A stretch of DNA of 24,370 nt from contig JBMOEL010000013.1 in the NCBI GenBank assembly GCA_049314715.1, forward strand, positions 1 to 24,370. The letters run 5' to 3'. The notes beneath the pieces were generated by a model that ran no database searches, was not told the DNA's origin, and saw only the letters and a program-made list of their open reading frames with translations. The position numbers were made by a program, and so were the translations under genes. Positions 14,442 through 23,959 of the stretch are shown here, in pieces. The DNA is from JAFLDD01 sp049314715. GTDB lineage: Bacteria; Pseudomonadota; Alphaproteobacteria; Rickettsiales; UBA3002. Numbering within the stretch: position 1 is the stretch's first letter; each line of letters begins with the position of its first letter.

Positions 14442-14909
14442 TCAGGAAGCGTCGAGCACCTTACGTATTGCCTCACGACCAATCGCATAAAAATCTACCG
14501 CCACTTCTTCGAAGCCCAGCGCTTTGTAAAATATCTGCGCTTCCGTATTTTTGCGCATCACCGTGAGTGATATCCAGTGATAATTCAGCTCACTCACCTG
14601 CGCCATCAGCGTCTTAAGTAACGTTTCACCAAGCCCCTGACGACGATGTGAACCAGCGACAATCATATCCATCAAATGGCAACCGTATGTGTTGGTCAGC
14701 GTGTCATACCCATCATAAAACATGATAAGACCGCAGACTTGCTCCGCCGATTCCGCCACAAATGCATAAACGCGCACCGGTGCGTCATTCGCAAACACCT
14801 TGCGCAATGCATCCGCATCCATTTTCTGTGCGTAGCCCTCACGCTCATTCAATTCAGTGATGAGCTCCGCCATACGCGGAATATCATTCGGGTGATAGGG
14901 GCGAACCAT
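14442..14909 (-). CDS. GNAT-family N-acetyltransferase
   Basis: A 155-residue acetyl-CoA-dependent acyltransferase. The family core is visible: VRPYHPNDIPRMAELITELN at the N-terminus (alpha-1), MIVAGSHRRQGLGETLLKTL as motif A with the Q/RxxGxG acetyl-CoA pyrophosphate loop, and VMRKNTEAQIFYKALGFEEV as motif B with the Asn and Tyr typical of the family. The substrate cannot be told. I use the ATG at 14909; a TTG five codons upstream is also open, but the family starts at MVRPY. It is divergent from uvrD and upstream of the carboxypeptidase gene on the same strand, 91 bp apart. Confidence 0.9.
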   Translation of the reverse strand: MVRPYHPNDIPRMAELITELNEREGYAQKMDADALRKVFANDAPVRVYAFVAESAEQVCGLIMFYDGYDTLTNTYGCHLMDMIVAGSHRRQGLGETLLKTLMAQVSELNYHWISLTVMRKNTEAQIFYKALGFEEVAVDFYAIGREAIRKVLDAS

Positions 14910-14979
14910 GAGTAATGTGGACAAATGCAGCCTCGACCTTGTAGGTTTCCAGCCGCAGCTTTACCACGTTATCTCACCT

Positions 14980-17184
14980 ATGCAAAGCGCAGCCATGCAA
15001 TCCACTTCCGAACATTTTCCGCATCTTTCGGGGCTAAACCCTGAACAGCTCCAAGCGGCAACCACGACCGAAGGGCCATTGCTGGTGCTCGCAGGTGCAG
15101 GCACGGGTAAAACCCGCGTACTCACCACGCGCATCGCGCATCTACTCGTCACCAAACGTGCTTTCTCGGGCGAGATATTATCCGTCACCTTCACCAACAA
15201 AGCCGCCAACGAAATGCGCGAGCGTGTAACACATTTGCTTGTCGGCAATGGGTTTGAACCACAAGCCGCCGCGAGTGTATGGCTTGGCACCTTCCACTCC
15301 ATCGGCGCGAAAATCTTGCGTCGTCATGCTGAGCTTGTCGGCCTCACCCCTCAATTCACGATTCTGGATGATGACGATCAACAACGCCTCATCAAACAAC
15401 TTTTGATTTTGAATAATATCGACCACCAAAAATTCCCACCACGCGCGGTGCTCACGGTCATCCAAAGCTGGAAAGATCGTGGCCTGACCTACGATAAAAT
15501 CAACGCAGAATCGAACAGCTATATACTCGAAGGTGTTGGCGCGAAGATTTACCCGATTTATCAAAACCGCCTGAAAGCCCTTAATTGCTGCGACTTTGGC
15601 GATTTACTGTTACATAACCTTACCATCTTCTCCGCACACCCCAATGTGCTGCAGGAATACGCGAATCGCTTCAAATATATTCTGGTGGATGAATATCAGG
15701 ACGCCAACACCGCGCAGTATTTATGGCTACGATTGCTTGCACTAGGCCACCAGAATCTCTGCTGCGTGGGTGATGATGACCAATCCATTTACGGTTGGCG
15801 CGGCGCAGAGGTCGGTAATATTCTGAAGTTCGAGAAAGACTACCCCACCGCTCACGTCATCAAGCTTGAGCGCAATTACCGCTCCACTGCACCTATCCTA
15901 AAAGCCGCATCCGCACTCATCGCCAATAACGAGTCACGCCTTGGCAAAACACTTTGGACGGAAGCGTCTGGCGGTTCACCCGTACGCATCAAATCCGTGT
16001 GGGACGACGCCGAGGAAGCGCGCTTTGTGGGTGAAGAAATCGAATCCTTCCAACGCAATAAAATTCCGCTGTCGCAAATGGCCGTGCTGGTGCGTGCAGG
16101 CTACCAAACCCGCGCATTCGAGGAACGCTTCATGACCTTGGCCGTGCCCTACCGCGTCATCGGCGGCCTCAGGTTCTATGAACGTATGGAGATTCGTGAT
16201 GCAGTCGCCTATTTGCGCATCATTCATCAACCGCATGACGATTTGGCGTTTGAACGCATCGTCAATACGCCCAAACGCGGCATTGGCAAAGCCACGCTGG
16301 AGCAGCTTCACATTAGCGCACGCGAACGCAATTCCAGCATTTACGCGGCATTAGAATTTTTGATTAGCCACGGCGAACTCAAAGGCAAAACGGCGGGTAC
16401 ATTACAAAATCTGCTCTCGCAATTTTCAACATGGCGCAAACTAGCAACCGAAAAACCGCTGAACGAATTGGCCGATGCAGTGCTTGAAGAATCCGGCTAC
16501 CGCGCTATGTGGCAAGCCGATAAATCACCCGAAGCCTCAGGCCGAATCGAAAACTTGCGCGAATTAGTGCGTGCCTTGGCGGATTTCAAAAGCCTCGAAG
16601 AATTTTTGGAGCATGTGGGTTTAGTGACAGACGGCAACCAACAAGCCGCCGATGATATGGTGAGCATCATGAGCCTGCACGCTGCCAAAGGTCTGGAGTT
16701 TGATTGCGTATTTTTAACAGGTTGGGAGGAAGGCTTATTCCCCAGCCAGCGTACCCTCGATGAATTGGGAACCAAAGGGCTAGAAGAAGAACGCCGCCTT
16801 GCTTACGTTGGCATCACCCGCGCTAAAAAATTCGCAACCATCAGCCACGCTGCGAACCGCCGCATTTATAATCAGTGGCAATCTTCGGTTCCATCACGCT
16901 TTATCGAAGAGCTACCGCCCGATGTGATTGAGGCGATGGACGGTGGGCCTTACACCAAACGTGCTGCAGGCCCTGCCCTTTTCCAGCGCGGTATGGAAGA
17001 GATTTTGGCAACACGCATTGAAACCAAACCTGAGGAATTGCCCGCACTTCGCAAGGGCGCGCGCGTGAAGCACGAACAATTCGGCTACGGTGTCATATTG
17101 AATGTCGAAGGCGATCATTTACAAATTGCCTTCAAACATGCAGGTGTTAAAAAAATGTTGGCTGATTATGTCGAGGTCGCATGA
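14980..17184 (+). CDS. uvrD: ATP-dependent DNA helicase UvrD/PcrA
   Basis: Superfamily 1A 3'-5' helicase for nucleotide excision and mismatch repair. It shows the Q-motif GLNPEQLQA, Walker A AGAGTGKT (K44 from this start), motif Ia SVTFTNKAANEMRERV, Walker B LVDEYQDAN, motif III VGDDDQSIYGWRGAE, motif IV LERNYRSTAPIL, motif V MSLHAAKGLEFDCVFLTGW and motif VI EERRLAYVGITRAKK. A C-terminal Tudor-like domain (LRKGARVKHEQFGYGVI) binds RNA polymerase in PcrA/UvrD. The frame is open from an ATG at 14908, but that overlaps the divergent acetyltransferase start; 14980 (or 14995) gives the usual short lead to the Q-motif. The antiporter gene overlaps its end by 4 bp. Confidence 0.95.
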   Translation: MQSAAMQSTSEHFPHLSGLNPEQLQAATTTEGPLLVLAGAGTGKTRVLTTRIAHLLVTKRAFSGEILSVTFTNKAANEMRERVTHLLVGNGFEPQAAASVWLGTFHSIGAKILRRHAELVGLTPQFTILDDDDQQRLIKQLLILNNIDHQKFPPRAVLTVIQSWKDRGLTYDKINAESNSYILEGVGAKIYPIYQNRLKALNCCDFGDLLLHNLTIFSAHPNVLQEYANRFKYILVDEYQDANTAQYLWLRLLALGHQNLCCVGDDDQSIYGWRGAEVGNILKFEKDYPTAHVIKLERNYRSTAPILKAASALIANNESRLGKTLWTEASGGSPVRIKSVWDDAEEARFVGEEIESFQRNKIPLSQMAVLVRAGYQTRAFEERFMTLAVPYRVIGGLRFYERMEIRDAVAYLRIIHQPHDDLAFERIVNTPKRGIGKATLEQLHISARERNSSIYAALEFLISHGELKGKTAGTLQNLLSQFSTWRKLATEKPLNELADAVLEESGYRAMWQADKSPEASGRIENLRELVRALADFKSLEEFLEHVGLVTDGNQQAADDMVSIMSLHAAKGLEFDCVFLTGWEEGLFPSQRTLDELGTKGLEEERRLAYVGITRAKKFATISHAANRRIYNQWQSSVPSRFIEELPPDVIEAMDGGPYTKRAAGPALFQRGMEEILATRIETKPEELPALRKGARVKHEQFGYGVILNVEGDHLQIAFKHAGVKKMLADYVEVA

Positions 17185-18782
17185 GTGAACCACTCGCCTT
17201 ATTAAGTGTTCTGGTTGTGATGTGTCTGTGCGCACTGGTTGCGGGGCGCAGCAATCTTGCGACACCTGCAGCCTTTCTGATGGGTGGCGCAGCACTCGCC
17301 CTTGGCACAGGTGTTCACATAGAAATCAAGCCCGAATACATGCTGCTCATATTCCTGCCACCCATTCTGATGGAAGCAGCGTTTTTTACCTCTATCCGTG
17401 ATTTTCGCCGTAATTTGCGCCCTATTCTATTTATGGCAATAGGGCTGGTAGTTGTCACCGCAATTGCAATCGGCGGCGTGATGATCGTGATGGTACCAGA
17501 CATGACATGGGCGCTTGCGATATTGCTTGGCGCCATTATTTCCCCGCCTGATGCAGCCGCCGCAACCGCAGCTTTGAAAAACGTTCATATACCCAAACGC
17601 GTCATGACGATTCTTGAAGGCGAAAGCCTCATTAATGATGCGAGCGGTCTAATACTCTATAAATTTGCACTCGTCGCAGTCATGACAGCTAGTTTTTCAT
17701 GGCAAGAAGCCTCCTCACAATTTGCGTTAAGTGTGATTGGTGGTAGCGCCATCGGATTTCTAATGGGCTATGGTTTCGTTAAAATTTTTCCCTACCTGCG
17801 CGACCAATCCGTCGAAATCATCGCAACGTTCATTCCACCCTATGCCGCCTATTTAGTGGCGGAGCATTTTCACGTGTCGGGCGTACTCGCCGTAGTGATT
17901 GCAGGTTTGGTGGTCGGCTGGCACGCACCTTTATTATTCCCTCCCAGATTTCGTATCCCCACCGAAGCGGTGTGGAAAATGCTCGTCTATTTCATGAATG
18001 CACTGGTGTTCATGCTCATCGGTTTGCAATTGCCAGACCTTCTTAATCGCCTCGGGCGTTACGATAGCGCGATGTTGATGCAACTTGCGCTGGCTGTGTG
18101 TTTTATCACCATCGCTATTCGCTTTGCCTATGTCTTTTTCGTAGCCTATGGCATGCGTTTTCTTTTTTCAAAACTCCGCAGACGTGACCCCTATCCAGCA
18201 TGGCAGAATGTTTTTATCATTTGTTGGACGGGCCTGCGCGGCGTCGTCACATTGGCAACGGCGTTGGCGCTACCACTCACCCTACCAAGCGGTGAAGCAT
18301 TCCCCTATCGCGACTTAATTATATTCCTTGCCGTATCCGTCATCGTCTTTACGCTGGTGATTCAGGGCATCAGCCTACCATGGCTACTTAATAAACTCAC
18401 GCTGCGCTTTGACTCAGGGCTAATGCATGAAGAGTGGCTGGCACGCGTGCACGCCGCTAAACAAGCACTTACTGTACTTGAAAGAATGGAGACAGACGAC
18501 ACGGTTCACAAACCCGCACTTGATCGCATTCGTGCCCATTATACGGAACGGCTGGAGTCATTGGGCGACGGCCCCAATACACCACTCAGCCCAACTGAGC
18601 GGGGCGAAATGGGTAATCACCCCATCTTGCAGGCTGAAAACCGCATCTGGCAGGAAGTGCTGAAGCATGAGCGTGATATCGTGGTGAATCTACGCAAGCA
18701 ATTCTTCATCAGTGATGATGTGATGCACGATATTTTGCGCGAGATGGATTTACTCGCCAGTCGCTTTCACCACACCGCCTAA
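17181..18782 (+). CDS. Na+/H+ antiporter, CPA1 family
   Basis: A 533-residue inner-membrane protein with about 12 hydrophobic segments over residues 1-410 and a charged cytoplasmic C-terminal domain. It exchanges sodium or another monovalent cation for protons. The ion-binding Asn-Asp pair is N152-D153 in LEGESLINDASG, the electroneutral ND form of CPA1, and SPPDAAAATAAL near residue 122 matches the family's unwound helix. WTGLRGVVTLATALALPLTL near residue 352 carries the conserved GLRG arginine. The ATG overlaps the uvrD stop (ATGA), so translation is coupled. The stop overlaps that of the convergent aminopeptidase gene by 3 bp. The precise cation is not predictable. Confidence 0.92.
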   Translation: MSEPLALLSVLVVMCLCALVAGRSNLATPAAFLMGGAALALGTGVHIEIKPEYMLLIFLPPILMEAAFFTSIRDFRRNLRPILFMAIGLVVVTAIAIGGVMIVMVPDMTWALAILLGAIISPPDAAAATAALKNVHIPKRVMTILEGESLINDASGLILYKFALVAVMTASFSWQEASSQFALSVIGGSAIGFLMGYGFVKIFPYLRDQSVEIIATFIPPYAAYLVAEHFHVSGVLAVVIAGLVVGWHAPLLFPPRFRIPTEAVWKMLVYFMNALVFMLIGLQLPDLLNRLGRYDSAMLMQLALAVCFITIAIRFAYVFFVAYGMRFLFSKLRRRDPYPAWQNVFIICWTGLRGVVTLATALALPLTLPSGEAFPYRDLIIFLAVSVIVFTLVIQGISLPWLLNKLTLRFDSGLMHEEWLARVHAAKQALTVLERMETDDTVHKPALDRIRAHYTERLESLGDGPNTPLSPTERGEMGNHPILQAENRIWQEVLKHERDIVVNLRKQFFISDDVMHDILREMDLLASRFHHTA

Positions 18783-20557
18783 AGCGGTGCGGTTGCTTCG
18801 CGCAACCACGTGCGCTCGGCCTCATCCATCGCCGCTTGATGCGCCTGATAGACGCGGGCATGATAGGCATTGAGCCACACACGTTCGTCCGCACGCAATA
18901 ATTCAACTGCTATCAATCGCCTGTCGATAGGCGCTAGGGTGAGGGTTTCAAAGCCTAATAATTTTTTACCATTGGATGCTTCGCCAACCTGCACCACCGC
19001 CACCAGATTTTCGATACGAATGCCATATTCGCCACTCTTATAATAGCCAGGCTCATTGGAGAGAATCATCCCCTCACGCAAGGCCACATCTGAACCGCGT
19101 TTGCTAATGCGTTGCGGCCCTTCATGCACACATAAATGCGCGCCAACACCATGCCCTGTGCCGTGGTCATAATCCAACCCCGCCGCCCAGAGATATTGCC
19201 GCGCCAGACTATCAAGCTGCCCACCATTCTTGCCTTCTGGAAATACAGCCATCGCTAAGGCAATGTGCCCTTTAAGTACCAGCGTGAAATTTCGCTTCAT
19301 CTCATCACTCGGCGCACCAACCGCCATGGTGCGCGTCACATCGGTCGTGCCGTCATCATATTGCCCGCCCGAATCAAGCAGGAATAACTCGCCGCTTTGC
19401 GCCGTACGATTAGACTGCTCCGTGGCGTGGTAATGCACAATCGCCCCATTGGGTCCTGAGCCTGCAATCGTTGCAAAGCTTGGCTCGCGATAGGTTTTAT
19501 GCGCCGCACGGAATGTTTCGAGCTCCGCAACAACTCTCAATTCATCCAATCCATTTTGTTGCGAGAACCAATGCAGAAATTTCGATAGCGCCAAGCCATC
19601 ACGCAGATGGGCGAGCCGCATACCATCAAGTTCAGCTTCGTTCTTACAGGCCTTGGCAAGCTGGGTGGGATCGGCTTTCTCAATCAGTTCGATGCCAAAT
19701 TTTTCCGCCATCAGCACCAACCCATATGGCGCATCATTCGCATCGACCATCAGACGGCTTATTCCCATGAATGGACGTTCGAATAACTTCCACAAACTAT
19801 TTATATCATTAATTTTTATATCTATTTGCTGAATGGACGTTTGGAAAGAAAACAACTCCACATCACCCGTCGCACGCACCAGTAAATAAGAAAGCAAAAG
19901 CGGGTTAAACGGAATATCCGAACCACGAATATTGAGTAACCAGCACACCGCGTCTGGCTGTGTAATGAGCAAGCCATCCGCGCCTGCTTCTTTGATGGCC
20001 GCAATAACAGCACTGAGCTTTTCTTGTGTTGTTTGCCCCGCTAAAGCTAAAGGATGTGCACGCACCTTCCCTTGCGGTGGTAATGGCCTATCAACCCACG
20101 CTTCATCCACTACACTCGCCGGAACAAACGAAACACCTGAAGGTGCAGCCTTCTGCCATTTGCGAATCTGCTGCACAGTGTGTAGCCATGGGTCAAACCC
20201 TACACGCAATGCGCCATCACCTTGCTGCTTCAGCCAATCAATAAACGATACATCGCCACTATTGACGACAGCAATCGTCTGCGTGTCCACTTCTTGCGGT
20301 GCTTGCAACACGTAGCGACCATCGACAAATAAAGCATGCTTTTTGTCGGAGGTTGCCCAGAATGCGCCCATACCCGCCGAACCGGAAAATCCGCAAAGCC
20401 ACGGCAAACGTTGCGCATAGGCTGCTACATATTCACCTTGAAACTCATCCGCGACAGGTTGCAGCCATAAATTCACGGCCTTATCACGCATCACCGCTTG
20501 TAATGCCGCCAGATGTTTTCCATGTTCATGCTTATTCATAATCTCTTGCGAATCCAT
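18779..20557 (-). CDS. pepP: Xaa-Pro aminopeptidase (aminopeptidase P, M24B)
   Basis: A 592-residue cytosolic metallopeptidase that releases an N-terminal residue next to proline. It has the three-part layout of the long (eukaryote-like, APP1-type) form: two creatinase-like N-terminal domains (about 1-160 and 165-325), then the pita-bread catalytic domain. All five dinuclear metal ligands are present: D395 and D406 in LDSGGQYDDGTTDVTRT, H469 in DHGTGHGVGAHL, E502 in SNEPGYY and E516 in IRIENL. A C-terminal extension after residue 525 is also typical of this form. The ATG at 20557 and one six codons later are both plausible; AAGAGA precedes the second. It is divergent from the BMP-type gene. 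Confidence 0.93.
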   Translation of the reverse strand: MDSQEIMNKHEHGKHLAALQAVMRDKAVNLWLQPVADEFQGEYVAAYAQRLPWLCGFSGSAGMGAFWATSDKKHALFVDGRYVLQAPQEVDTQTIAVVNSGDVSFIDWLKQQGDGALRVGFDPWLHTVQQIRKWQKAAPSGVSFVPASVVDEAWVDRPLPPQGKVRAHPLALAGQTTQEKLSAVIAAIKEAGADGLLITQPDAVCWLLNIRGSDIPFNPLLLSYLLVRATGDVELFSFQTSIQQIDIKINDINSLWKLFERPFMGISRLMVDANDAPYGLVLMAEKFGIELIEKADPTQLAKACKNEAELDGMRLAHLRDGLALSKFLHWFSQQNGLDELRVVAELETFRAAHKTYREPSFATIAGSGPNGAIVHYHATEQSNRTAQSGELFLLDSGGQYDDGTTDVTRTMAVGAPSDEMKRNFTLVLKGHIALAMAVFPEGKNGGQLDSLARQYLWAAGLDYDHGTGHGVGAHLCVHEGPQRISKRGSDVALREGMILSNEPGYYKSGEYGIRIENLVAVVQVGEASNGKKLLGFETLTLAPIDRRLIAVELLRADERVWLNAYHARVYQAHQAAMDEAERTWLREATAPL

Positions 20558-20604
20558 GTTCTACCGCTATGGTGCATGCTGAAAACTATAGAAGCAAGCA
20601 TCGA

Positions 20605-21630
20605 ATGACGCACAGAATAGTAAGTTTGCTCGCCTGTCTGATTCTTTGTATCACGGCCACAACCTCAGCGTGGGCGGAAGAGGCGTTTGCTCCCTCCAAA
20701 GATAAAGTATTCAAACCTGCCTTGATTTACGTATTGGGCGACAAAGACTCTGACCGCGCTTTCGTGGACGCAGCGCGCGCAGGGGCAAGCCGAGCGGAAG
20801 ATGAGCTGGGCGTTACCTTCACACAATACCGCATGAGCGCCGACGAAGATGTCACCGCCCGTATTAAAAATGCTGCTGATGATGGCGCCAATCCCATTAT
20901 TGCCGTGGGCTTTCAAAACGTGATGCCGGTTCTGAGTTTGGCGGAGCGCTACCCCAACACGCACTTCACGGTGATTGATGGGCTAGTGCCACCACTCTTT
21001 CCCAACGTGCAATCTGTCATCTTCAAAGATCATGAGGGTGCATTTTTGGTCGGCATCATTGCCGCCACTACCAGTAAAACTAAACGCATCGGCTTTATTG
21101 GCGGGATGGATGTGCCGATTATACGTAACTTTGCGCTGGGTTTTGTCCAAGGCGTTCGCCACGCAGACCCACAAGCAAAAGTGGATATTGAGATGATTGG
21201 TACAACAACAAAAGCATGGAGCAACCCTGGCAAAGCACGTGACATTGCGCTTGCCCAATACGCCTCGGGGGTAGATGTGATATTTACCGCAGCAGGCGGT
21301 TCAGGCGTTGGCGCACTCGAAGCCGCCAAAGAAACCGACAATTTTGCCATTGGTGTTGATATTAACCAAAACGCCTTATTCCCTGGTAACGTGCTCACAT
21401 CACTCATCAAGCGCGTGGACATCGCCGTGTATGACGCACTCAAAACCTCCAAAGACGGTAAATGGAGCCCTGGTATTAAATATCTCGGTTTGAAAGAAGG
21501 CGCGCTGGATTATGCGGTGGATGAATATAATCGCCATCTCATGAATGAAGAGCTCATCGACAAGGTAGCGACCGCCAAAGAACGCATCATCAATGGTCTA
21601 ATTACCGTTGAGATGTATTCGCCGCGCTAA
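20605..21630 (+). CDS. BMP-family (PnrA-like) substrate-binding protein
   Basis: A 341-residue periplasmic protein of the basic membrane protein/PnrA family, the receptor component of nucleoside-type ABC importers. A Sec signal peptide (MTHRIVSLLACLILCITATT to SAWA) precedes two lobes: PALIYVLGDKDSDRAFVDAA with GANPIIAVGFQNVMPVLSLA, then GAFLVGIIAATTSKTKRIGF with IGGMDVPIIRNFALGFVQGV, and DVIFTAAGGSGVGALEAAKE. These are diagnostic of the family. The frame is open from an ATG at 20569; I chose 20605 because it starts directly at the signal peptide. No permease or ATPase gene adjoins it, so its partners are elsewhere or it acts alone. Its last 33 coding bases overlap hemB convergently. Confidence 0.9.
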   Translation: MTHRIVSLLACLILCITATTSAWAEEAFAPSKDKVFKPALIYVLGDKDSDRAFVDAARAGASRAEDELGVTFTQYRMSADEDVTARIKNAADDGANPIIAVGFQNVMPVLSLAERYPNTHFTVIDGLVPPLFPNVQSVIFKDHEGAFLVGIIAATTSKTKRIGFIGGMDVPIIRNFALGFVQGVRHADPQAKVDIEMIGTTTKAWSNPGKARDIALAQYASGVDVIFTAAGGSGVGALEAAKETDNFAIGVDINQNALFPGNVLTSLIKRVDIAVYDALKTSKDGKWSPGIKYLGLKEGALDYAVDEYNRHLMNEELIDKVATAKERIINGLITVEMYSPR

Positions 21631-22593
21631 GTCCTTTGCAGCGTAGGTCAAAACCCCTGCTGCGCCAGCACGTTTAAATGCCATCATGGTTTCCATCAGC
21701 GCTGCATGCTCGTCAATCATACCGGCTTCTGCTGCCGCTTTGAGCATCGCATATTCGCCACTCACGTGATAGGCAAATACGGGCACGCTGAATTCCGCTC
21801 GCACGCGCGCAATGATATCGAGATAAAGCAAGGCAGGCTTTACCATCACCATATCGGCACCCTCGGCAATATCCTGCGCCACTTCACGCAGCGCCTCATC
21901 CGCATTGGCGGGGTTCATTTGATAGGTGCGTTTATCGGCCTTGCCGAGATTCGATTTACTGCCAACCGCTTCACGAAATGGCCCATAAAACGCCGAGGCA
22001 TATTTGGCTGAATAGGCCAAAATCGGCGTATGAGGCAACTCAGCACGAATGGCTTTCACCCGACCATCCATCATATCCGACGGCGCAATCACATCGCAGC
22101 CCGCCGCTGCTAGCGTAAGCGCCTGCTTCACGAGCTTTTCAACCGTGGCATCATTATCAACATCGCCCGACTTATTCAAAACACCATCATGGCCGTGCGT
22201 GGTGTAGGGGTCGAGCGCAACATCTGCAATCACGCCTATCTCAGGCACAGCGTCTTTTACTGCCTCAATCGCGCGACATACTAAATTGCGTTTATTCCAC
22301 GCCTCTTTCCCATCGGCCGTTTTGAGCTTTGGGTCCGTCACAGGGAAAAGCGCAATCGCTGGAATACCAAGTGTTGCTGCCTCTTTCGCTTCTGTGATAA
22401 GCTGGTCAATTGAAAGACGCTCCACCCCCGCCAAGCCCTTAACAGCAGTGCGCTTATTCTTACCTTCTTGCACGAAGAGCGGCCAAATCAAATCCGAAGG
22501 GTGTAAGCGATGCTCTTGCACCATCTCGCGCAACCAAGGTTGGGCGCGCAAACGGCGCAAACGAACATCGGGAAATGTGCCTTGGGATTTCAT
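21598..22593 (-). CDS. hemB: Delta-aminolevulinic acid dehydratase (porphobilinogen synthase)
   Basis: Condenses two 5-aminolevulinates to porphobilinogen in haem and chlorophyll synthesis. From the ATG at 22593 it has 331 residues. The two Schiff-base lysines are K197 in YSAKYASAFYGPF and K252 in MVMVKPALLYLD. In the metal region DVALDPYTTHGHDG the three zinc cysteines of the E. coli type are replaced by D124, D128 and D136, so this is the Mg/K-dependent class found in alphaproteobacteria and plants. The frame is also open from a TTG at 22641, adding 16 residues and abutting the upstream gene's stop; homology begins near GTFPDVRLRRLRAQPW, so the shorter start suffices. Confidence 0.96.
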   Translation of the reverse strand: MKSQGTFPDVRLRRLRAQPWLREMVQEHRLHPSDLIWPLFVQEGKNKRTAVKGLAGVERLSIDQLITEAKEAATLGIPAIALFPVTDPKLKTADGKEAWNKRNLVCRAIEAVKDAVPEIGVIADVALDPYTTHGHDGVLNKSGDVDNDATVEKLVKQALTLAAAGCDVIAPSDMMDGRVKAIRAELPHTPILAYSAKYASAFYGPFREAVGSKSNLGKADKRTYQMNPANADEALREVAQDIAEGADMVMVKPALLYLDIIARVRAEFSVPVFAYHVSGEYAMLKAAAEAGMIDEHAALMETMMAFKRAGAAGVLTYAAKDLARRIHLNGN

Positions 22594-22637
22594 AAGAGGT
22601 TGTGTTAGCGAGTTGGAAGAGATTTGTCGATGGTCAA

Positions 22638-23918
22638 TCAACCATGGCTAGCAACGGGAAGTGTCGCTTCAAGCGCTGGAGCCTCCCGCAAGCGTGAAGC
22701 CTGCGTAGGGGCACCAACTTTATTTTGCGGAACATCAGCAATTACAGGGTTCTGCGATGGAGTAGCCTCAGGCTTCACCCCTTCAGCCGGTGCTGCATTA
22801 TTAGTTTTTGGATCTGCTACCGCACTAACGCCTAAATAGCCAATTCCCGCGCTGGCAAGGTTGCCCCATTGGCCGATGGGATAGGCAATATCCATACGCT
22901 TATAGTCGCGAGCAATCGTGTGCTTGCCAACGAATGCTTTTTCATATGCTTTTACAGCCTTTATTCCTTCACGTGGAACGTCTTTTCCTTTACCAAAAAG
23001 ATCGCCAAATACACCCCAGAATGGCTTTACTCTCTCAGAATAGCCTTCGTTGAGTGCTCGCGCTTTATCTGCAAGAAAATCTGGGGTTTTCTTAAATTCG
23101 TTTACAAAAGGGTTCACATATTTGGGCGAGTCCAAGATTGATTCTTTTGTGCCTGTAACGATTGCGGGCAAACGCATCATCCACAATGTACTGAAGGCTG
23201 TCTGTGCAATTTTTGGATCATTAATGAACGCCAGCAATGCACCGCCCGCAGCAAGTGTAGATCCCACGTAAAGCTCTGATTTATGCACGCCACCTGGTTG
23301 ACTGAGAGCCGACATAACTGCCATCACGCCGCTCGCGCCCGAAAGTACACCCACTGTTTGGCGTGAGTGGTTTATCGGATCAAACGCCTGTTGAAACCGC
23401 GTCCCCATATATTCAGGTAAGCCCAGTTTAGAATAGCCATCTAATTCTTCTTTTGTCTCTTCTTTGCGCTTGAAGAAAGCGCCCACCGCAAAGCTGGTGA
23501 TTGCTGTTAAAAGATAGAACAACCGCATTTTATGTATAGTGGGCGGCTTGATAATTTTAGTGTGGAGACCACTCTCCAATAATTGCGCTTTACGAGTAGC
23601 AATATGATCTGCCGCATGGCTTGGCGCTATTTTGCCTTCCGAAACCAGTTTCTCAGCTTCTTGGACAATGCCTTTATCTATATCTTTGATTTGTGTCGCA
23701 TACAGATCCTTTGAAATCTGCTTACCGCGCACTAGACTTGAATATAGCATCACGCTAGTAAACGTCATCAAACCTGCATTGGTAATGCGTGTCGCGTTAT
23801 CGACTACCCATTGCGGGAAAAGCGCCGCAATACCCGTGCGCTCCTTTGGCTTCTCCGGCGCAGATGCGGCAGGTTGCGTGGTAGACTTCGGTGAACTGTT
23901 CGTTGTTTCAGACATCAT
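22638..23918 (-). CDS. Hypothetical multi-pass membrane protein
   Basis: A 426-residue protein with no family I recognise. A Ser/Thr/Pro/Lys-rich cytoplasmic N-terminus (about 1-28) is followed by hydrophobic segments near 46-62 (AGLMTFTSVMLYSSLV), 132-148 (MRLFYLLTAITSFAVGAFF), 192-208 (VGVLSGASGVMAVMSAL), 220-234 (VGSTLAAGGALLAFI) and 355-370 (LASAGIGYLGVSAVA), so four or five membrane passes are likely. The C-terminus is a Pro/Ala/Glu-rich low-complexity tail. AGG in CAGGTCAT precedes the ATG; the second codon, also ATG at 23915, has the better spacing. It lies upstream of hemB on the same strand and is divergent from trpS. A weak PhoB-box-like site lies 42 bp upstream. Confidence 0.75.
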   Translation of the reverse strand: MMSETTNSSPKSTTQPAASAPEKPKERTGIAALFPQWVVDNATRITNAGLMTFTSVMLYSSLVRGKQISKDLYATQIKDIDKGIVQEAEKLVSEGKIAPSHAADHIATRKAQLLESGLHTKIIKPPTIHKMRLFYLLTAITSFAVGAFFKRKEETKEELDGYSKLGLPEYMGTRFQQAFDPINHSRQTVGVLSGASGVMAVMSALSQPGGVHKSELYVGSTLAAGGALLAFINDPKIAQTAFSTLWMMRLPAIVTGTKESILDSPKYVNPFVNEFKKTPDFLADKARALNEGYSERVKPFWGVFGDLFGKGKDVPREGIKAVKAYEKAFVGKHTIARDYKRMDIAYPIGQWGNLASAGIGYLGVSAVADPKTNNAAPAEGVKPEATPSQNPVIADVPQNKVGAPTQASRLREAPALEATLPVASHG

Positions 23919-23959
23919 ATGACCTGAGATGAATCTACCACAGCGTTCTCAAAAGAAAT

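Noticed and set aside
14908..14979. Upstream ATG giving uvrD 24 more residues.
   Set aside because: It overlaps the start codon of the divergent acetyltransferase gene, has no Shine-Dalgarno, and lengthens the lead to the Q-motif beyond that of the family.
15319..15345. CGTCATGCTGAGCTTGTC inside uvrD resembles a dispersed intergenic repeat motif.
   Set aside because: It encodes RRHAELVGL, a stretch conserved in UvrD proteins, and has no inverted partner. Coding constraint explains it.
18588..18625. Short hairpins (CTCAG-CCCAA-CTGAG and GGGG...CCCC) in the antiporter C-terminal coding region, possibly another inserted repeat.
   Set aside because: The stems are short, the ends do not match the GTCAT/ATGAC type, and no length or frame argument supports insertion.
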